From the NCBI GenBank assembly GCA_037015955.1, contig CP143548.1:3094001-3158000 (forward strand): 64,000 nt of DNA. The letters are read 5' to 3'. The position numbers were made by a program, and so were the translations under genes. Positions 23,810-32,798 of the stretch are shown in pieces. Source of the DNA: Lachnospiraceae bacterium JLR.KK008. GTDB taxonomy: Bacteria > Bacillota > Clostridia > Lachnospirales > Lachnospiraceae. A model generated the notes under the pieces. The model was given only the letters and a program-made list of their open reading frames with translations. It did not search any database and was not told the origin of the DNA. Position 1 is the first letter of the stretch. Every line of letters starts with the position of its first letter.

Positions 23810-26800
23810 TATAGGAACCCCTTTCTGACTGTTTACGTACGACACTTATCACTGTTTTTGCAATGTTGTAAAGCCTTTTTGTGGAAGTCTGACTCTGCTG
23901 ACCCTGATTCGTCTCTTCAGAAAAGCCGGTGTGCAGATTTTTACGGAAGCCAATATCCATACTCTCTGTCCGCAGACCTGTCTGCTCCAGGCGTTCTCTG
24001 ATCTGCTCCTGCATCTCCTGTAATGCTTCATCGCTTCCCTTCTGGGAACCGATCAAAAATCCTTTTACCTGATCGTCTTCGAGCTGAAGTTTGATGACAA
24101 TCTTTCCATAAGCCTCCATATCCATGGATGCTTCCACCATTCCTTTATTTATATCGGAATGAATCACCTGAAGATGAAGTGCCATCACCGAATCTTCCAT
24201 CATAACCGGAATTTCATATCTCTCGGTGTCCGCCAGTTTTGCTGTAAACGAAACCTGTTTATAGATCAGACCAAGCTGTCTCATATCCAGAGAAGTCACA
24301 TTGTCTGTCTCATACATGGCCTCATCCAATATCTCTTTTTGCGTATCTGCCAGTTTATGATAAGCCTCGGCTGCCTCTTCCCTGCTCTCAAAATTTTCTT
24401 CCAGCTGCGCAATTTTTTCTTCCAGCTGGTTTTTATTATCGACAGAATGCGCATCCGCTTCCTGTCTGATCTTTTTCCAAGCTCCGGACATATCCTGTTC
24501 GCAGGCCGCCATTGCTCTGACATTTTCCAGCGTGACCGGTTCTTCCAACATTTCCAGCATATTCACAGCATTTTTTTCCACTTGCTGCGCCTGTCTGTAC
24601 TGTGCGATCTGCTCTCTCCGGTAAGCGCTGTCTGCCGATCTGTCGCTCTCTGTCTGACGCATTTTCTCGGCAAACGCCTCCAGACCCATAGCTTCATCCA
24701 CTGCCGCCCCAATCAGCTTGTCGGCATCCAGATTGTTATAAATTTCACGACTGAGCCGTCTGTAATAGTCGATTTCCTTTTCCTGTTTCGTTCCCGTAAA
24801 GGCCGCATCAATCTGACTGTCTATCGAAACACCTTTTTCTTTTACTTCGTGCAACACGCCCGTATCGTCATCCACTGCCGTATCCATCCGCTTTGCATGT
24901 GCGGTCCGCACTGCCGTGAGCAAATTTTTAAAGGAAAGCTCACCACCTTGATGGATCAGGCTTCCAATCACTGCCCCGTCGGACTTTTCCACCTGGCGGA
25001 GAAGCCGGTAAATTCCAATGTAAGACTGCTTTTCTTCTTCTGTAATTTCTTTCTTCTGTTCCAGTTTATATAAAAATCTGCTGAACTTCTCCTGTTCCTT
25101 CTGCGGATCGTCCTGCTGCTGTCTGCTCAGATAATCATCCAGCTCTTCCACTGTCATTGCCAGCGGATTTTTACCGTCCCGGATCATTTGCAGAGTGGCT
25201 GCAGGCGTCATCTTCTGAACGACATTGCGCAATGCCTGATCAGCCGCTTTTACTGTCGCTATATTTTCTTCCGTGATCTCCAGTTGATTATAACCAAGTA
25301 TTCTCACGGCTCTCTTATTGGCATCGGTCGTCTCCAGTCCTAATTCTTCCAGCAGACTTTCCGTACTGTCAAACGCTTTTCGGATAGAATCTCCCATATC
25401 ACTGCGCGGAGCGGTCTGGAATGTTTCATAACTCTCATTGGCCTTTTTGTAAGCTAAGGCCAGTGCTTCCCCTTCCTCCCTTACCTGATGCAATGTAAAT
25501 TCAGACTGTGAAACACTTACCCGGCCCACAACTGCTGCCGGCATCTGCGGGATACTTTGAACCGCAGCCGTTGCCTCTTCGTACAGTGCGGCTCTCTCCG
25601 CAGTCTCCTGCGTCCCTTCCCCTCCAAATAAAATCCTGTTTTGCGCATCTTCGACATCTTTCAGAGCCTCTATCACTTTTTCCAGCTCTTGTGTCTCAAT
25701 CGAATAACCGCTCTTCAACAGTTCTCTGTTGGCAGCGATTGTCATCTGTAGTCTGATTTCTTCCAACTGCCTTCTGGCCGCAGCGTTCTCTTCCGTAACA
25801 TGATAATAACCACTTTCCAGTAACCTTTGCGCCGCATCCAGATTGCGCAGTGTCAGGCTCTTTCCCTGACCGGCAGTCAGATCTGCCGCCTGATCTGAAA
25901 GCTCCTGCGTCCGCTTCCAGATCTTTGCCGCCTGTTCCCAGAGAGAAAGAGCTCCTGTCAGATTCGCCCTGGAAGGTTTTTTTCCGTCTGCTACTGCTGC
26001 CGCCATCGCCTGCATTAATGCTTTCTGCCCGATCGGCAGAGAGATATTTTTCATTTCCATATAAGAAGTCAGAGTCTCTTTCGTCAGCGGGATACCGGAG
26101 CTGATCAGCCACTTTGCCCCTTCTTCGGCCTCCGCCACTCCTTCCAGTCCGGCATCTTCAATGATATGATCTATTTGAGATTTTAGTCCGTCCCAGTTAA
26201 AATCTTCCGCTTTTTTTGTCAAATATCCGAGATCGTCCCGATAATAGCCCTTTCCCTGTCTGCCCATCTGCTCCGTACTACTGTACTGTGCCACATAAAG
26301 ATCTTCTATAACCGGTTCTTTTCCGTTCGTAATCATGTATTTGGCAGCATCATCACTTGGCTCTGACAATTTCCCTGCCTCTTCCAATGCCTGAAACGCC
26401 ATTTTTGCAGTCTCTTCCGTGAGTGGCACACCCATCTCAGAAAATGTCCGTGACATTTCTTCTGCCAGTGCCGCATCTCCTGTTATTTCCGTCAGCGTTT
26501 CCATATCGATCGTGTCCGTATATCCTGCTATCGATACCCCAGCCTGCATCAGAGACGCCTTAATCCTGTCTACGATCGTCACGGCAGTCTCCACTTCCGT
26601 ATCTCCCGGTTCATAACCGTTCTCCTGAAGATTTGCAAAGTCTTCATCGGACATTGTATTCGACATAACTGCCATATAGTCGCGCGTCAGAGCAACATTT
26701 TGCCTGCCCGCTTCCTGCATAATCTCTTCTGTCGTTTTTGCATGTCCCTTTTCTATCTCATGGCCGGAAGCTGTTTTCCCAATATCAATCGTATAACCGG

Positions 26801-26897
26801 TTTCTGTGCCGATCCTGCGGACCGCGGATTCTCTCTGTGCTGTCTGGTATCTTTCTATTTTCTGATCCCTGTCTGTCGGCTGGAATGTGATTTTCAT
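23793..26897 (-). CDS. DUF6240 protein with FliK-like C-terminal segment
   Basis: A 1034-residue, largely helical, glutamine- and glutamate-rich protein without signal peptide or membrane segment, assigned to DUF6240. The first 300 residues hold several 35-40-residue repeats of the form xLTxExxxxMxxxGxPLT. Residues about 905-987 (ASMDMEAYGKIVIKLQLEDD, later RERLEQTGLRTESMDIGF) resemble the C-terminal domain of FliK, the flagellar hook-length protein. GGAGA lies 4 bases before the ATG at 26897; earlier starts lack a site. First gene of a flagellar operon with a sigma-D-type promoter. Confidence 0.75.
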   Translation of the reverse strand: MKITFQPTDRDQKIERYQTAQRESAVRRIGTETGYTIDIGKTASGHEIEKGHAKTTEEIMQEAGRQNVALTRDYMAVMSNTMSDEDFANLQENGYEPGDTEVETAVTIVDRIKASLMQAGVSIAGYTDTIDMETLTEITGDAALAEEMSRTFSEMGVPLTEETAKMAFQALEEAGKLSEPSDDAAKYMITNGKEPVIEDLYVAQYSSTEQMGRQGKGYYRDDLGYLTKKAEDFNWDGLKSQIDHIIEDAGLEGVAEAEEGAKWLISSGIPLTKETLTSYMEMKNISLPIGQKALMQAMAAAVADGKKPSRANLTGALSLWEQAAKIWKRTQELSDQAADLTAGQGKSLTLRNLDAAQRLLESGYYHVTEENAAARRQLEEIRLQMTIAANRELLKSGYSIETQELEKVIEALKDVEDAQNRILFGGEGTQETAERAALYEEATAAVQSIPQMPAAVVGRVSVSQSEFTLHQVREEGEALALAYKKANESYETFQTAPRSDMGDSIRKAFDSTESLLEELGLETTDANKRAVRILGYNQLEITEENIATVKAADQALRNVVQKMTPAATLQMIRDGKNPLAMTVEELDDYLSRQQQDDPQKEQEKFSRFLYKLEQKKEITEEEKQSYIGIYRLLRQVEKSDGAVIGSLIHQGGELSFKNLLTAVRTAHAKRMDTAVDDDTGVLHEVKEKGVSIDSQIDAAFTGTKQEKEIDYYRRLSREIYNNLDADKLIGAAVDEAMGLEAFAEKMRQTESDRSADSAYRREQIAQYRQAQQVEKNAVNMLEMLEEPVTLENVRAMAACEQDMSGAWKKIRQEADAHSVDNKNQLEEKIAQLEENFESREEAAEAYHKLADTQKEILDEAMYETDNVTSLDMRQLGLIYKQVSFTAKLADTERYEIPVMMEDSVMALHLQVIHSDINKGMVEASMDMEAYGKIVIKLQLEDDQVKGFLIGSQKGSDEALQEMQEQIRERLEQTGLRTESMDIGFRKNLHTGFSEETNQGQQSQTSTKRLYNIAKTVISVVRKQSERGSYNENKL

Positions 26898-26961
26898 ACA
26901 ATCTCCTTGTTGTCTAAAAAGTAATAGAATAAAAGGCAAGCGCACAATGCACTCACCTTTT

Positions 26962-26988
26962 ATTTCGGCTTGCTCTATAATTTTCTTA
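26962..26988 (-). promoter_or_regulatory. Sigma-D (FliA)-type flagellar promoter
   Basis: On the minus strand, TAAG (26988-26985), 15 bases, then GCCGAAAT (26969-26962). This fits the late-flagellar consensus TAAA-N15-GCCGATAT at 10 of 12 positions. It sits about 65 bases before the DUF6240 start codon and just beyond the glgB stop. Confidence 0.75.
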
Positions 26989-26990
26989 AC

Positions 26991-28895
26991 CTAAAAAACA
27001 AATATGGCAGATGTGTACGGCGGAAGATCAAAACAGATTGAATAATCCCGGTAGTCGCACGGCGTTTTTTCCGCTGCGATCGACAGAGGAATCTCATTGC
27101 CATCTCCTCCGAATTTCGTATCATCACTGTTGAGCAGCAATTTATATTTCTTTTTATCAGGGACACCGACACGATATTCCTTTCTCTCCATCGGCGTCAT
27201 ATTCATGACAAACAACAATTTTTGTTTACCGGACGGACATTTGCGGATAAAGGCATAGGTACTCTGTTCTGCGTCGTCAGCTTTAACCCATTCGAATCCT
27301 TCCCAGCTGTTATCAATTTCATGCAGACAGGAATACTTCCGGTAGATTTTCAACAGTTCCGCTACATAGTCCTGCATACCACGATTTAATTCCTCGCCGA
27401 GCAGAAACCAGTCAAGCTCTCTCTCTTCACTCCACTCTCTCTCCTGACCGAATTCCTGGCCCATAAACAACAGTTTCTTTCCCTCGTGACCGAACATGTA
27501 TGTATATCCGGTCCTTAAGTTTGCATACTTGTCTTTCTGGTATCCTGGCATTTTGTTGACCATCGAACATTTGAGATGAACGACTTCATCGTGAGACAGC
27601 GGCATAATATAGTTTTCGCTGTCATTATAGCTCATGGCAAACGTCATCGCATAATGATTTCCCTTCCGATAAATCGGGTCCAGTTTCATATATTCGCAGA
27701 AATCATGCATCCAGCCCATATTCCATTTAAAGCTGAAATACAGACCGCCTTCCTCGATCGACCCTGTTACTTTTGGCCAGGCAGTCGATTCCTCAGCGAT
27801 TGTCATCACACCCGGGAATGTCCCGCGGATGACAGAATTCATATGTTTGAAAAATTCGATCGCTTCCAGATTTTTATTATCGCCATATTTATTGGCCACC
27901 CATTGACCATCCTGCTTTCCATAATCCAGATAAAGCATGGAAGCGACAGCGTCAACCCGCAGACCATCGATATGAAATTCTTTGATCCAGAAAAGAGCGT
28001 TGGCAATCAGAAAATTGACAACTTCATTTTTACTGTAATTAAATATTTTCGTTCCCCAGTCCGGATGTTCCCCGAGTCGCGAATCCGGATGTTCAAACAC
28101 GGCAGAGCCATCAAATTCCGCCAGGCCATGTGCATCTTTTGGAAAATGAGCGGGTACCCAGTCCAGAATTACGCCGATCTTATTCTTATGAAGTTTATTG
28201 ACAAGATATGCAAACTCTTTCGGCGTCCCATATCTGGAAGTAGGCGCATAATAACCAGTCACCTGATAACCCCAGGAACCATCAAACGGATGTTCTGCAA
28301 TTCCCATCAGCTCCACATGTGTATAGCGCATTTTTTTCAGATATTTGACAAGCGCGTCTGCAAATTCCTTATAACTGTAAAACCCTTCACTTTCTTCATC
28401 AGGATGGCGCATCCAGGAACCGATATGACATTCATAAATTGCGATCGGCTCCGCATTCAGATCTTTTTTTTCTCTCGCTTCCATCCATTCGCTGTCTGAC
28501 CATTTGATATGACCGAGATCGGTGATGACAGACGCCGTATCAGGCCGTTTTTGTGCATAATTGGCAAAAGGGTCCGCCTTGTACAATTTTCTTCCATCCT
28601 GCGCTGTGACCAGAAATTTATATAATTCTCCCTCTTTGATACCAGGTATAAACAGAGTATAGATACCGATGGGACCGATTTTTTCCATCTCATGAATTTC
28701 CTCATCCCAGTCGTTAAAACTGCCTATAACATTGACTTTTGCCGCATTTGGCGCCCAAACCGCAAAAAATACCCCTTTTTTCCCCTTTTCTTCGGATAGA
28801 TGCGCACCCAGTTTTTTATAAATATCATAATGCGTACCCTTCGCAAACAAATACTGATCTGCTTCCGAAATAAATACAGTCTCCCGCTCTGCCAT
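26991..28895 (-). CDS. glgB: 1,4-alpha-glucan branching enzyme
   Basis: Makes alpha-1,6 branches in glycogen. The 634-residue protein has an N-terminal CBM48 (about 25-110, FAVWAPNAAKVNVIGSFNDW) and a GH13 barrel with the catalytic nucleophile in GLRVDAVASM, the acid/base in IAEEST and the transition-state aspartate in LSHDEVVH, followed by the C-terminal beta domain. AGGAGG precedes the ATG. The 971-residue protein gene ends 22 bases upstream on the same strand. A glycogen-debranching gene at the end of the window completes the branching/debranching pair, though 34 kb away. Confidence 0.96.
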   Translation of the reverse strand: MAERETVFISEADQYLFAKGTHYDIYKKLGAHLSEEKGKKGVFFAVWAPNAAKVNVIGSFNDWDEEIHEMEKIGPIGIYTLFIPGIKEGELYKFLVTAQDGRKLYKADPFANYAQKRPDTASVITDLGHIKWSDSEWMEAREKKDLNAEPIAIYECHIGSWMRHPDEESEGFYSYKEFADALVKYLKKMRYTHVELMGIAEHPFDGSWGYQVTGYYAPTSRYGTPKEFAYLVNKLHKNKIGVILDWVPAHFPKDAHGLAEFDGSAVFEHPDSRLGEHPDWGTKIFNYSKNEVVNFLIANALFWIKEFHIDGLRVDAVASMLYLDYGKQDGQWVANKYGDNKNLEAIEFFKHMNSVIRGTFPGVMTIAEESTAWPKVTGSIEEGGLYFSFKWNMGWMHDFCEYMKLDPIYRKGNHYAMTFAMSYNDSENYIMPLSHDEVVHLKCSMVNKMPGYQKDKYANLRTGYTYMFGHEGKKLLFMGQEFGQEREWSEERELDWFLLGEELNRGMQDYVAELLKIYRKYSCLHEIDNSWEGFEWVKADDAEQSTYAFIRKCPSGKQKLLFVMNMTPMERKEYRVGVPDKKKYKLLLNSDDTKFGGDGNEIPLSIAAEKTPCDYRDYSICFDLPPYTSAIFVF

Positions 28896-28917
28896 GTCCG
28901 GCTCCCTCCTTTTTACT

Positions 28918-31833
28918 TTATACGAAATCCTTCTCCCGTAAAATAATCATATCGTCGCTGTCATAACGTTTTCCCAATAAAATATCCATAAAATGACCCA
29001 TATTTTTTTTGCCGGCATGAAAGATCGCCTCATCCACAATCTCCTTGACTTCTTTCATCGTCACCGAATGTTCGCTCGTCTGCATTTCCGCTATTCTTGT
29101 ATATAAGGCAAGCACACCGAGCTCATCGATCACATATTCCTGCTCGAACGCATACCGCTTTCCAAACAATACAAGAGAATCATTGTCCAATGCCTCCACG
29201 TCAATCCTTAAATTAAAATTTTGATGGAGAATCTGATGAGTGTCAAGCAGTTTGTTCATATTGATCTTTGTATCTTCCAGAATAACGATGATTCCCTGAT
29301 TTTCCTGCTCCAGCAGTTTCGTCATAGATTTGATCGCTGTTTCTTTCAGTTCCCCTGCTCCCTCTACAATCAAAGCGCCATTGTCTAGCTTATCGAACGT
29401 CTTCTGCATATCCTTATGATTCAGCGCCTGTCCGGTGATCTTTGCCATCTTTCCGGAGAAATTATTGTCCGTCATCTGAATCTCTTTGATAATATTTTTC
29501 GCCAGCTTGATCGTACCCATCCCCGGTTCTCCGGTCAAAATCACATTACCTGTGTACGAAGCGAGACTGATCTGATCAAGTGTGCTTATGATCTGATTTT
29601 TGGTAGATTTTGTCTGGATAAAAGAGCCAAAAAGTTTTTTCTCTTCTGCGGTCATTGCACGCTGTGGTTTTTCCAGTCTCTCCTCTTTTATCTCGCCGGC
29701 TGTTCTCTTTTTCTGTTCCCGTCCTGCTTCCTCCGCAGCCTCTTTGTCTTCACCTGTTTCTTTTATCTCAGATTTTTCTGCTTTCTCTTTTTGTATTTCT
29801 TCAGCTTCTGCCTGTTCTTGAGTATTTAGAGGATTCTCCACATTTTCCGCTTCTATTGCATGAGCAACATCATCTGCTGCATGGACGGGCTCTTCTGAAT
29901 CTTCCGTATGTACTGTTTCTTCCGCAGCTTCTGTATCCTTTGTCTCTGCGGTTATCTCCTGCTCCGCCCCCGACTTCTCTCCTTCTGCCACAGCTTTGCC
30001 TACGGCTTCCATTTCTTCCTCGGTAAAATTCTGAGTCGCACTCTTTTCCTCGATTTCTTCCAGTTCTTCTACTTCCGGAAGATCTTCCTCTGAATCCTCT
30101 GCTTTTTCCGGTTTTGCTGCCTCCTTCAAAGCCCCTTGCTTTTCCTTCTCAATGGATTCTTCTGCCATAGCATCCAATTCTGCGAGAATTCCCTGCCTTG
30201 TTGAGACGTCAAATTGAGAAAAGATCTCTCCGGTCTGTTCTTTCACCCTCTGTCTGACAGCTGCTGCCCGTTTTTCTTCATTCTCCTTTTTCATCTTTTC
30301 CCATTCAAGAAGAATATCATTGATACTGATCTGGCCTGTGATCTGTTTTTCAATGCTGTCCTTTGCAGGCATTACAAATCTGATCTGGCCGTTGTACTCC
30401 TGAGACAGTATATCGTCAAAATCCCCGGTTGTTTCTCTGGCCATACTTTCCGCAGATGGCATCAGAGACTGTGAAATAGCCATTTCTGTCTGTGGACTGA
30501 CCATTTCCGGCTGAGGACTGACCGGTTCCCGAACAACTGCCGGTTCCTGCAAAATCTCCTGAGGAAAGGTGACAACCTTTTCCCCGACAGAAGGAATTTC
30601 CATCGTATCCGTATCTTCAAAATATACTTCTTCTGCCTCAGGTACTTCTTCTTTTATCTCTTCGTATGCTTCCGGTTCTTCCTCCTCCGGCTGTTCCAGA
30701 AGATTGGTCAGGATTTCTCTCGTAAAATCTCCTGCCCCATCCATATATAATTCTTCCGTCTGTGACTGATGAGTCTGCGGCTGCTGCTCATATATTGTCG
30801 GTTGTGGTTCATAAACCTGGGCTTCCGGCTCATAAAGCTGTGTCTGAGTCTCGTAAAGTTGTGTCTGAGGTTCATAAAACTGTGTTTGAGGTTCATAAAT
30901 CGTAGTTTGTTGTTCATACATGCCGGGATCCTGCTCGTACATTCCCGGTTCTTCTTCATAAACATCTATCTCATCCGTATCGGCTCCGGTCATATAATTT
31001 CTGATTTCATCCGTACCAAGGTCAGAACCGATGGCCGTATACTCTATCGTAGGCTGTGCTTCCCCGGAAGACTGTTCTTCTCCGAGTACTTTTCTCATAC
31101 TCTCTGCCAGCTCTTTTTGCAGATTGATCGTCGCATATTCCCCTACATTAACCGGTTTTACTTCAATATTCAGTTCATCATCCTCAATTTTTTGCGGGAT
31201 CGGTGCGGACGGCGCCGGAACACCTTTCAACTTTTTATATTTCTTCTGTTGATCCGTGTTCAAAGGGGCATGAAGCATCTTCAGCTCCAGTGCTTTCAAT
31301 ACATATTTCCCTTCCCCAAACCAGAGTACGAGCTCATCGCACTCTTCCACACATTTCGTGCCGAGTCCGATTCTGTGATACAGATAAGCAAGCTCATAAG
31401 CCCATTTTTCTCTGTATTCCCTTCTTTTTAATTCTTCCAGGACAGCAATCCTCTCTTCCAGCGTCACTTCCTGGGCTTCGTATAATTTATATTGGAGTAC
31501 GTATCTTCCGTTATCTCTCGGTGCTGTCTGGACAAATTCTTTATAATATTCCACTGCGTGTACGACATCATCCAATTTGATTGAAAGTTCACAGAGAGAG
31601 TAAATAATCATCCTTCCACCCGGATGACGTTCATAAGCAAGCAATAAAATTTCTCTGCTCTCCTCGTATCTTCTGTTGATTTTATACAGATCACTAACCG
31701 TACAGAGCATATTGACACTTCTCACTTTACGCCAGTCGATACTATCCGCAATCTCCATTGCCTCTGTATATTTCTTTCTTCCGATTAACGTTTTGATTTC
31801 CTCTGAACGAATCTTATATTCATATTTATCCAA
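28918..31833 (-). CDS. 971-residue protein: TPR-like N-terminus, YEPQTQ repeats, charged linker, P-loop-like C-terminus
   Basis: Not assigned to a named family. Residues 1 to about 215 are TPR-like helices (KKYTEAMEIADSIDWRKV, RYEESREILLLAYERHPG). Residues about 293-351 are eight repeats of seven residues around YEPQTQx. Residues about 420-690 are an acidic, Glu-rich linker. The last 270 residues look like an AAA+/SpoVK-type domain, but Walker A reads GEPGMGTIKLAK without the expected lysine and the Walker B position reads ALIVEGAGEL. No signal peptide. Start TTG at 31833 with AGAGGTGA 8 bases upstream; in-frame upstream starts lack a site. It follows rsmA by 95 bases. Confidence 0.72.
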   Translation of the reverse strand: MDKYEYKIRSEEIKTLIGRKKYTEAMEIADSIDWRKVRSVNMLCTVSDLYKINRRYEESREILLLAYERHPGGRMIIYSLCELSIKLDDVVHAVEYYKEFVQTAPRDNGRYVLQYKLYEAQEVTLEERIAVLEELKRREYREKWAYELAYLYHRIGLGTKCVEECDELVLWFGEGKYVLKALELKMLHAPLNTDQQKKYKKLKGVPAPSAPIPQKIEDDELNIEVKPVNVGEYATINLQKELAESMRKVLGEEQSSGEAQPTIEYTAIGSDLGTDEIRNYMTGADTDEIDVYEEEPGMYEQDPGMYEQQTTIYEPQTQFYEPQTQLYETQTQLYEPEAQVYEPQPTIYEQQPQTHQSQTEELYMDGAGDFTREILTNLLEQPEEEEPEAYEEIKEEVPEAEEVYFEDTDTMEIPSVGEKVVTFPQEILQEPAVVREPVSPQPEMVSPQTEMAISQSLMPSAESMARETTGDFDDILSQEYNGQIRFVMPAKDSIEKQITGQISINDILLEWEKMKKENEEKRAAAVRQRVKEQTGEIFSQFDVSTRQGILAELDAMAEESIEKEKQGALKEAAKPEKAEDSEEDLPEVEELEEIEEKSATQNFTEEEMEAVGKAVAEGEKSGAEQEITAETKDTEAAEETVHTEDSEEPVHAADDVAHAIEAENVENPLNTQEQAEAEEIQKEKAEKSEIKETGEDKEAAEEAGREQKKRTAGEIKEERLEKPQRAMTAEEKKLFGSFIQTKSTKNQIISTLDQISLASYTGNVILTGEPGMGTIKLAKNIIKEIQMTDNNFSGKMAKITGQALNHKDMQKTFDKLDNGALIVEGAGELKETAIKSMTKLLEQENQGIIVILEDTKINMNKLLDTHQILHQNFNLRIDVEALDNDSLVLFGKRYAFEQEYVIDELGVLALYTRIAEMQTSEHSVTMKEVKEIVDEAIFHAGKKNMGHFMDILLGKRYDSDDMIILREKDFV
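30789..30956. repeat. Tandem 21-base repeat, eight units, inside the 971-residue gene
   Basis: Eight degenerate units of 21 bases, each starting CATA or CGTA on the plus strand and encoding a heptad YExxxxx (most often YEPQTQx) on the minus strand. Units 3-5 are most alike, consistent with recent slippage duplication in frame. Confidence 0.85.
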
Positions 31834-31928
31834 CGTACTCACCTCTATGGAATCGTATACACAATTCACACAATAACCCATTGTCAATGTTTTAAGTTTA
31901 CCATAGGCCCTTTCATAAGTCAAAAGAA

Positions 31929-32798
31929 TCAAGACGATTTGCCCTTCAGAATATCACTCAGACATGCAAACTGAGATAAGGTCAGAGCTTCCCCTCTGAC
32001 AGTGGCAGAAAGTTCCATTTGTTTCAACGCGTCCTGTATCTGTTCTTTTGTCACCTCCAGACTTCCTGCATTACCAAGACTGTTCGCCAAAGTTTTTCTT
32101 CTCTGTCCGAACGCTGCCCGGATCAGTGAAAACAGATATGTTTCATCTGCTACCTGAACTGGATTTTCTTTATATTTGTTCAGCCGTACTACGGCGCTTC
32201 CAACATTTGGTCTGGGAATGAAACAATTAGGAGAGACGTCCATCATTACTTCCGGTCTGGCATAATACTGTACCGCCAATGAAAGTGCGCCATAATCTTT
32301 CGTGCCCGGCCCGGCCTGCATTCTCTCAGCCACTTCTTTCTGTACCATAACTGTGATGCTTTCAAGTGGTACACAGCTCTCAAATAATCCCATAATGATC
32401 GGCGTTGTAATATAATACGGCAGATTGGCAACTACTTTGATCGGTCTGCCTCCGTTTTTCTCCTCCGCGAGCGCTTTCAGATTGACCTTTAATATGTCTT
32501 CATTGATAATTGAGACATTATTATAGTCCGCTAACGTCTCTTTCAGAATTGGAATCAGAAATCTGTCGATCTCCACCGCAATCACTTCTCTGGCAGACTC
32601 TGCCAGATATTGGGTCATCGTTCCGATGCCAGGTCCAATCTCCAACACACAGTCATCTTCTGTCACTTCCGCAGCTTGTACGATATTATCCAGAATATGA
32701 GAATCGACCAGAAAATTTTGCCCGTATCGTTTCTGAAAATTGAAGTGATATTTATTTAAAATCTCAACAGTACTGGAAATCTTTCCTAAATGTGCCAT
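31929..32798 (-). CDS. rsmA: 16S rRNA (adenine1518/1519-N6)-dimethyltransferase
   Basis: Dimethylates two adenines near the 3' end of 16S rRNA during 30S maturation. The 289-residue protein has the KsgA family order: FQKRYGQNFLVD, the SAM-binding VLEIGPGIGTMTQYL, and the catalytic NLPYYITTPI (NLPY motif), then the C-terminal helical domain. It overlaps the tatD stop by 13 bases, a common tatD-(rnmV)-rsmA arrangement here without rnmV. Confidence 0.96.
   Translation of the reverse strand: MAHLGKISSTVEILNKYHFNFQKRYGQNFLVDSHILDNIVQAAEVTEDDCVLEIGPGIGTMTQYLAESAREVIAVEIDRFLIPILKETLADYNNVSIINEDILKVNLKALAEEKNGGRPIKVVANLPYYITTPIIMGLFESCVPLESITVMVQKEVAERMQAGPGTKDYGALSLAVQYYARPEVMMDVSPNCFIPRPNVGSAVVRLNKYKENPVQVADETYLFSLIRAAFGQRRKTLANSLGNAGSLEVTKEQIQDALKQMELSATVRGEALTLSQFACLSDILKGKSS

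Noticed and set aside
24159-25073. A 304-residue plus-strand frame
   Set aside because: Antisense of the DUF6240 gene; no ribosome site, His/Arg/Phe-rich, no recognisable family.
29416-30474. Several plus-strand frames rich in Ser, Phe and Leu
   Set aside because: Antisense of the acidic, Glu-rich linker of the 971-residue gene; composition explains the open frames.
30789-30956. CRISPR-like periodicity
   Set aside because: Units are contiguous 21-mers in a coding frame without spacers.
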